Shown: positions 16,994-18,458 of the stretch, in pieces
Layout of the letters: the number at the start of each line of letters is the position of its first letter
Numbering within the stretch: position 1 is the stretch's first letter
DNA from: Chloroflexota bacterium
GTDB taxonomy: Bacteria; Chloroflexota; Anaerolineae; J102
Direction: 5' to 3'
Length of the DNA: 18,458 nucleotides
Assembly: GCA_013152695.1 (NCBI GenBank)
Contig: JAADFV010000319.1
Location: 1-18,458, forward strand
Notes under the pieces: model-generated
The model's database searches: none
Told to the model about the DNA's origin: nothing
What the model saw: the letters and a program-made list of their open reading frames with translations, nothing else
Program-made: the position numbers and the translations under genes

Positions 16994-17039
16994 AGGAACG
17001 ATTATTAGCCCAGAAAGGAATAGCAGCAATGAAATGAAG

Positions 17040-18059
17040 TCAGTCGTTTCCGACAACCTTCATCCGTAGCGGCAATCCTCGTATTGCGCGAATCTGGTTC
17101 TCGATTGTCTCAAGAAGTTTGGGATTATCGCGCAGGTATTGCTTGACGTTTTCACGTCCCTGGCCCAGACGAGCATCCTCATACGAGTAGAAGGAGCCCC
17201 GCTTATCGATAATGTTATACTCAACCCCTAAATCCAATACTTCTCCAGCTTTGGAGATGCCTTCGTTGAACATGATGTCGAATTCAGCCCGGCGGAAGGG
17301 CGGTGCGACCTTATTCTTTTTCACCGAGACACGCACACGGTTACCAATAGTCTCGGTACCAGATTTAAGGCTCTGGATACGACGAATATCCAAACGCACG
17401 GAAGCATAGAATTTGAGCGCCAAGCCACCACTGGTGATTTCAGGATTACCAAATATGACACCGATTTTCTGACGGAGTTGATTCGTAAAAATCATGACGG
17501 TGTTGGTTTGCTTGATGACGCCGCTGAGCTTACGCAAGGCTTGGCTCATCAGTCGCGCTTGCAAACCGACATGGCTGTCACCCATTTCCCCTTCAATTTC
17601 GGCACGGGGAACCAGGGCAGCCACCGAATCAATGATGACTACATCCATCGCGCCAGAACGGATCAAGGCTTCGGCGATTTCCAAAGCTTGTTCTCCGGTA
17701 TCCGGCTGTGAGATGTAAAGATTGTTGGTGTCAACACCGATACGCTCGGCATAAGCAGGATCAAGGGCATGTTCAACATCGATAAAAGCACAGAGACCAC
17801 CGCCTTTTTGCGCTTCGGCGATGGTGTGCAAACAAAGGGTCGTTTTACCTGAAGATTCAGGGCCATAAATTTCGATTACACGACCGCGAGGCAAGCCCCC
17901 TACCCCTAAGGCAATATCAAGACTCAGTGAGCCGGTCGAGATGGTTTGTACATGTAAACCAGTGGCTTCACCTAATTTCATAATGGTCCCCTCGCCAAAA
18001 CGCTTGGTGAGGTTTGCCAGGGTTGATTCAAGAGCTTGTTTGCGACCGTCTGCAGCCAT
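17040..18059 (-). CDS. recA: DNA recombinase RecA
   Basis: RecA coats single-stranded DNA, drives strand exchange and triggers self-cleavage of LexA-type repressors. With the start at ATG 18059 it has 339 residues, the usual size. Walker A GPESSGKT lies at 66-73, and catalytic Glu96 in [10 protein letters not shown]. Walker B is [23 protein letters not shown], split near 139-161. Loop 2 and the [14 protein letters not shown] segment lie at about 205-227, and the protein ends in a C-terminal DNA-binding domain. A reading from 18116 would add 19 residues unlike any RecA; the chosen ATG has CAGGAA 5 to 6 nt upstream and a promoter about 40 nt away. Residue 213 is Leu in GGLALK, where Arg or Asn is common. 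The C-terminal tail is short and not strongly acidic. It is followed by recX. Confidence 0.97.
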   Translation of the reverse strand: MAADGRKQALESTLANLTKRFGEGTIMKLGEATGLHVQTISTGSLSLDIALGVGGLPRGRVIEIYGPESSGKTTLCLHTIAEAQKGGGLCAFIDVEHALDPAYAERIGVDTNNLYISQPDTGEQALEIAEALIRSGAMDVVIIDSVAALVPRAEIEGEMGDSHVGLQARLMSQALRKLSGVIKQTNTVMIFTNQLRQKIGVIFGNPEITSGGLALKFYASVRLDIRRIQSLKSGTETIGNRVRVSVKKNKVAPPFRRAEFDIMFNEGISKAGEVLDLGVEYNIIDKRGSFYSYEDARLGQGRENVKQYLRDNPKLLETIENQIRAIRGLPLRMKVVGND

Positions 18060-18100
18060 AAGAATTCCTGTACGCGATGTGATACATAAAGACTTCATAA

Positions 18101-18130
18101 AGTATAACCCATACACGACCCGCCCTGCAA
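18101..18130 (-). promoter_or_regulatory. Promoter for recA
   Basis: On the minus strand there is TTGCAG (18130-18125), an 18-nt spacer and TATACT (18106-18101), leaving a leader of about 35 nt before the recA ATG. I saw no match to the known LexA boxes GAAC-N4-GTTC or CTGT-N8-ACAG overlapping it, so damage control, if present, uses another site. Confidence 0.6.
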
Positions 18131-18275
18131 CCGCGCCAGGCTATCATTGGGGCAAGAATATCATCCTGACAAGCGCAAAAAACGCGCACAGAAAGGACAA
18201 TGATCGGTAATCGGCAGCGCCACCCCAACTGTAAAAGCTCAACTCATTTGCCAGAATTTGGGCTTATGAAGATGC

Positions 18276-18458
18276 CTAGCGCAAAAAGCCGAAGGGATTA
18301 CGCTGAACATTGTGCCAGCGAATCTCAAAATGCAGGTGGGGCCCAGTACTTCTACCCGTACTGCCCACCGAACCGATACGCTGTCCTTGTCCCACCGATT
18401 CGCCCTGACGCACCAATATCTTGCTTAAATGAGCGTAATAGGTACGATAGCCATTACC
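18276..18458 (-). CDS. M23 family metallopeptidase (LytM/NlpD type), 3' end only
   Basis: The window edge cuts this gene; only the last 60 codons and the TAG (18278-18276) are visible. The peptide contains YRTYYAHLSKILVRQGESVG, then GSTGRSTGPHLHFEIR. HLH at visible residues 41-43 supplies a zinc ligand and the catalytic His of LytM-type endopeptidases, and YAHLS is the family's other conserved segment. Such enzymes cut peptidoglycan cross-bridges outside the membrane, or, when degenerate, activate amidases. Here the visible HxH is intact. The rest of the protein, including any signal peptide, LysM or coiled-coil region, lies beyond the window. It is upstream of recA by about 215 nt and on the same strand. 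Confidence 0.88.
   Translation of the reverse strand, partial: GNGYRTYYAHLSKILVRQGESVGQGQRIGSVGSTGRSTGPHLHFEIRWHNVQRNPFGFLR

Noticed and set aside
18060..18116. Upstream extension of RecA to 18116
   Set aside because: It adds 19 residues unlike RecA N-termini and crosses the -10 region; ATG 18059 has a proper ribosome-binding site.
18060..18240. SOS (LexA) box upstream of recA
   Set aside because: I looked for GAAC-N4-GTTC and CTGT-N8-ACAG type sites over the promoter and found none. A lineage-specific box cannot be excluded.

Overview
The window looks like chromosomal housekeeping DNA from a free-living bacterium, most plausibly a member of the Chloroflexota. That lineage call is an inference from the overall look of the proteins and the gene company; no search could be run. 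No phage, plasmid, transposase or CRISPR signal was seen. Gene density is high, and no gap between genes exceeds 300 bases; the two largest are 7870-8153 and 12300-12572.

Layout. On the minus strand, positions 18458 to 12691 read as one long run: the 3' end of an M23 peptidase (cut by the window edge), recA, recX, rny (RNase Y), a family 2 glycosyltransferase, and a gene joining a globin-sensor (protoglobin-like) domain to a MoaD/ThiS-like beta-grasp domain. A plus-strand tRNA-Val(GAC), with a textbook promoter and terminator, faces this run. A palindrome-rich intergenic island follows, then a minus-strand pair: an unrecognised multi-pass membrane protein and gyrB. gyrB converges on a plus-strand M50 (site-2 protease family) gene. 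That gene is transcribed divergently from prfB, which carries the classic RF2 +1 programmed frameshift. prfB converges on a small FmdB-type zinc-ribbon gene. The FmdB gene is divergent from the minus-strand cluster gmk-priA (joined by TAATG overlap), secG, an extracytoplasmic solute-binding protein, tRNA-Leu(CAG) and a DivIC/FtsB-like septum protein.

Most genes serve core functions: replication and repair (gyrB, priA, recA, recX), translation (prfB, two tRNAs), RNA decay (rny), nucleotide metabolism (gmk), secretion (secG) and the cell envelope or division (FtsB-like, M23, glycosyltransferase, M50). The item that best fits the search for something undescribed is the globin-MoaD fusion at 12691-13602. 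It keeps a candidate haem-ligating His in the globin half. Its beta-grasp half ends in Pro-Pro-Gly-Arg, without the Gly-Gly tail that sulfur carriers need, and the gene has a 10-bp inverted repeat just ahead of its ribosome-binding site. The second item is the structured island at 12381-12518, bounded by a 10-bp direct repeat.
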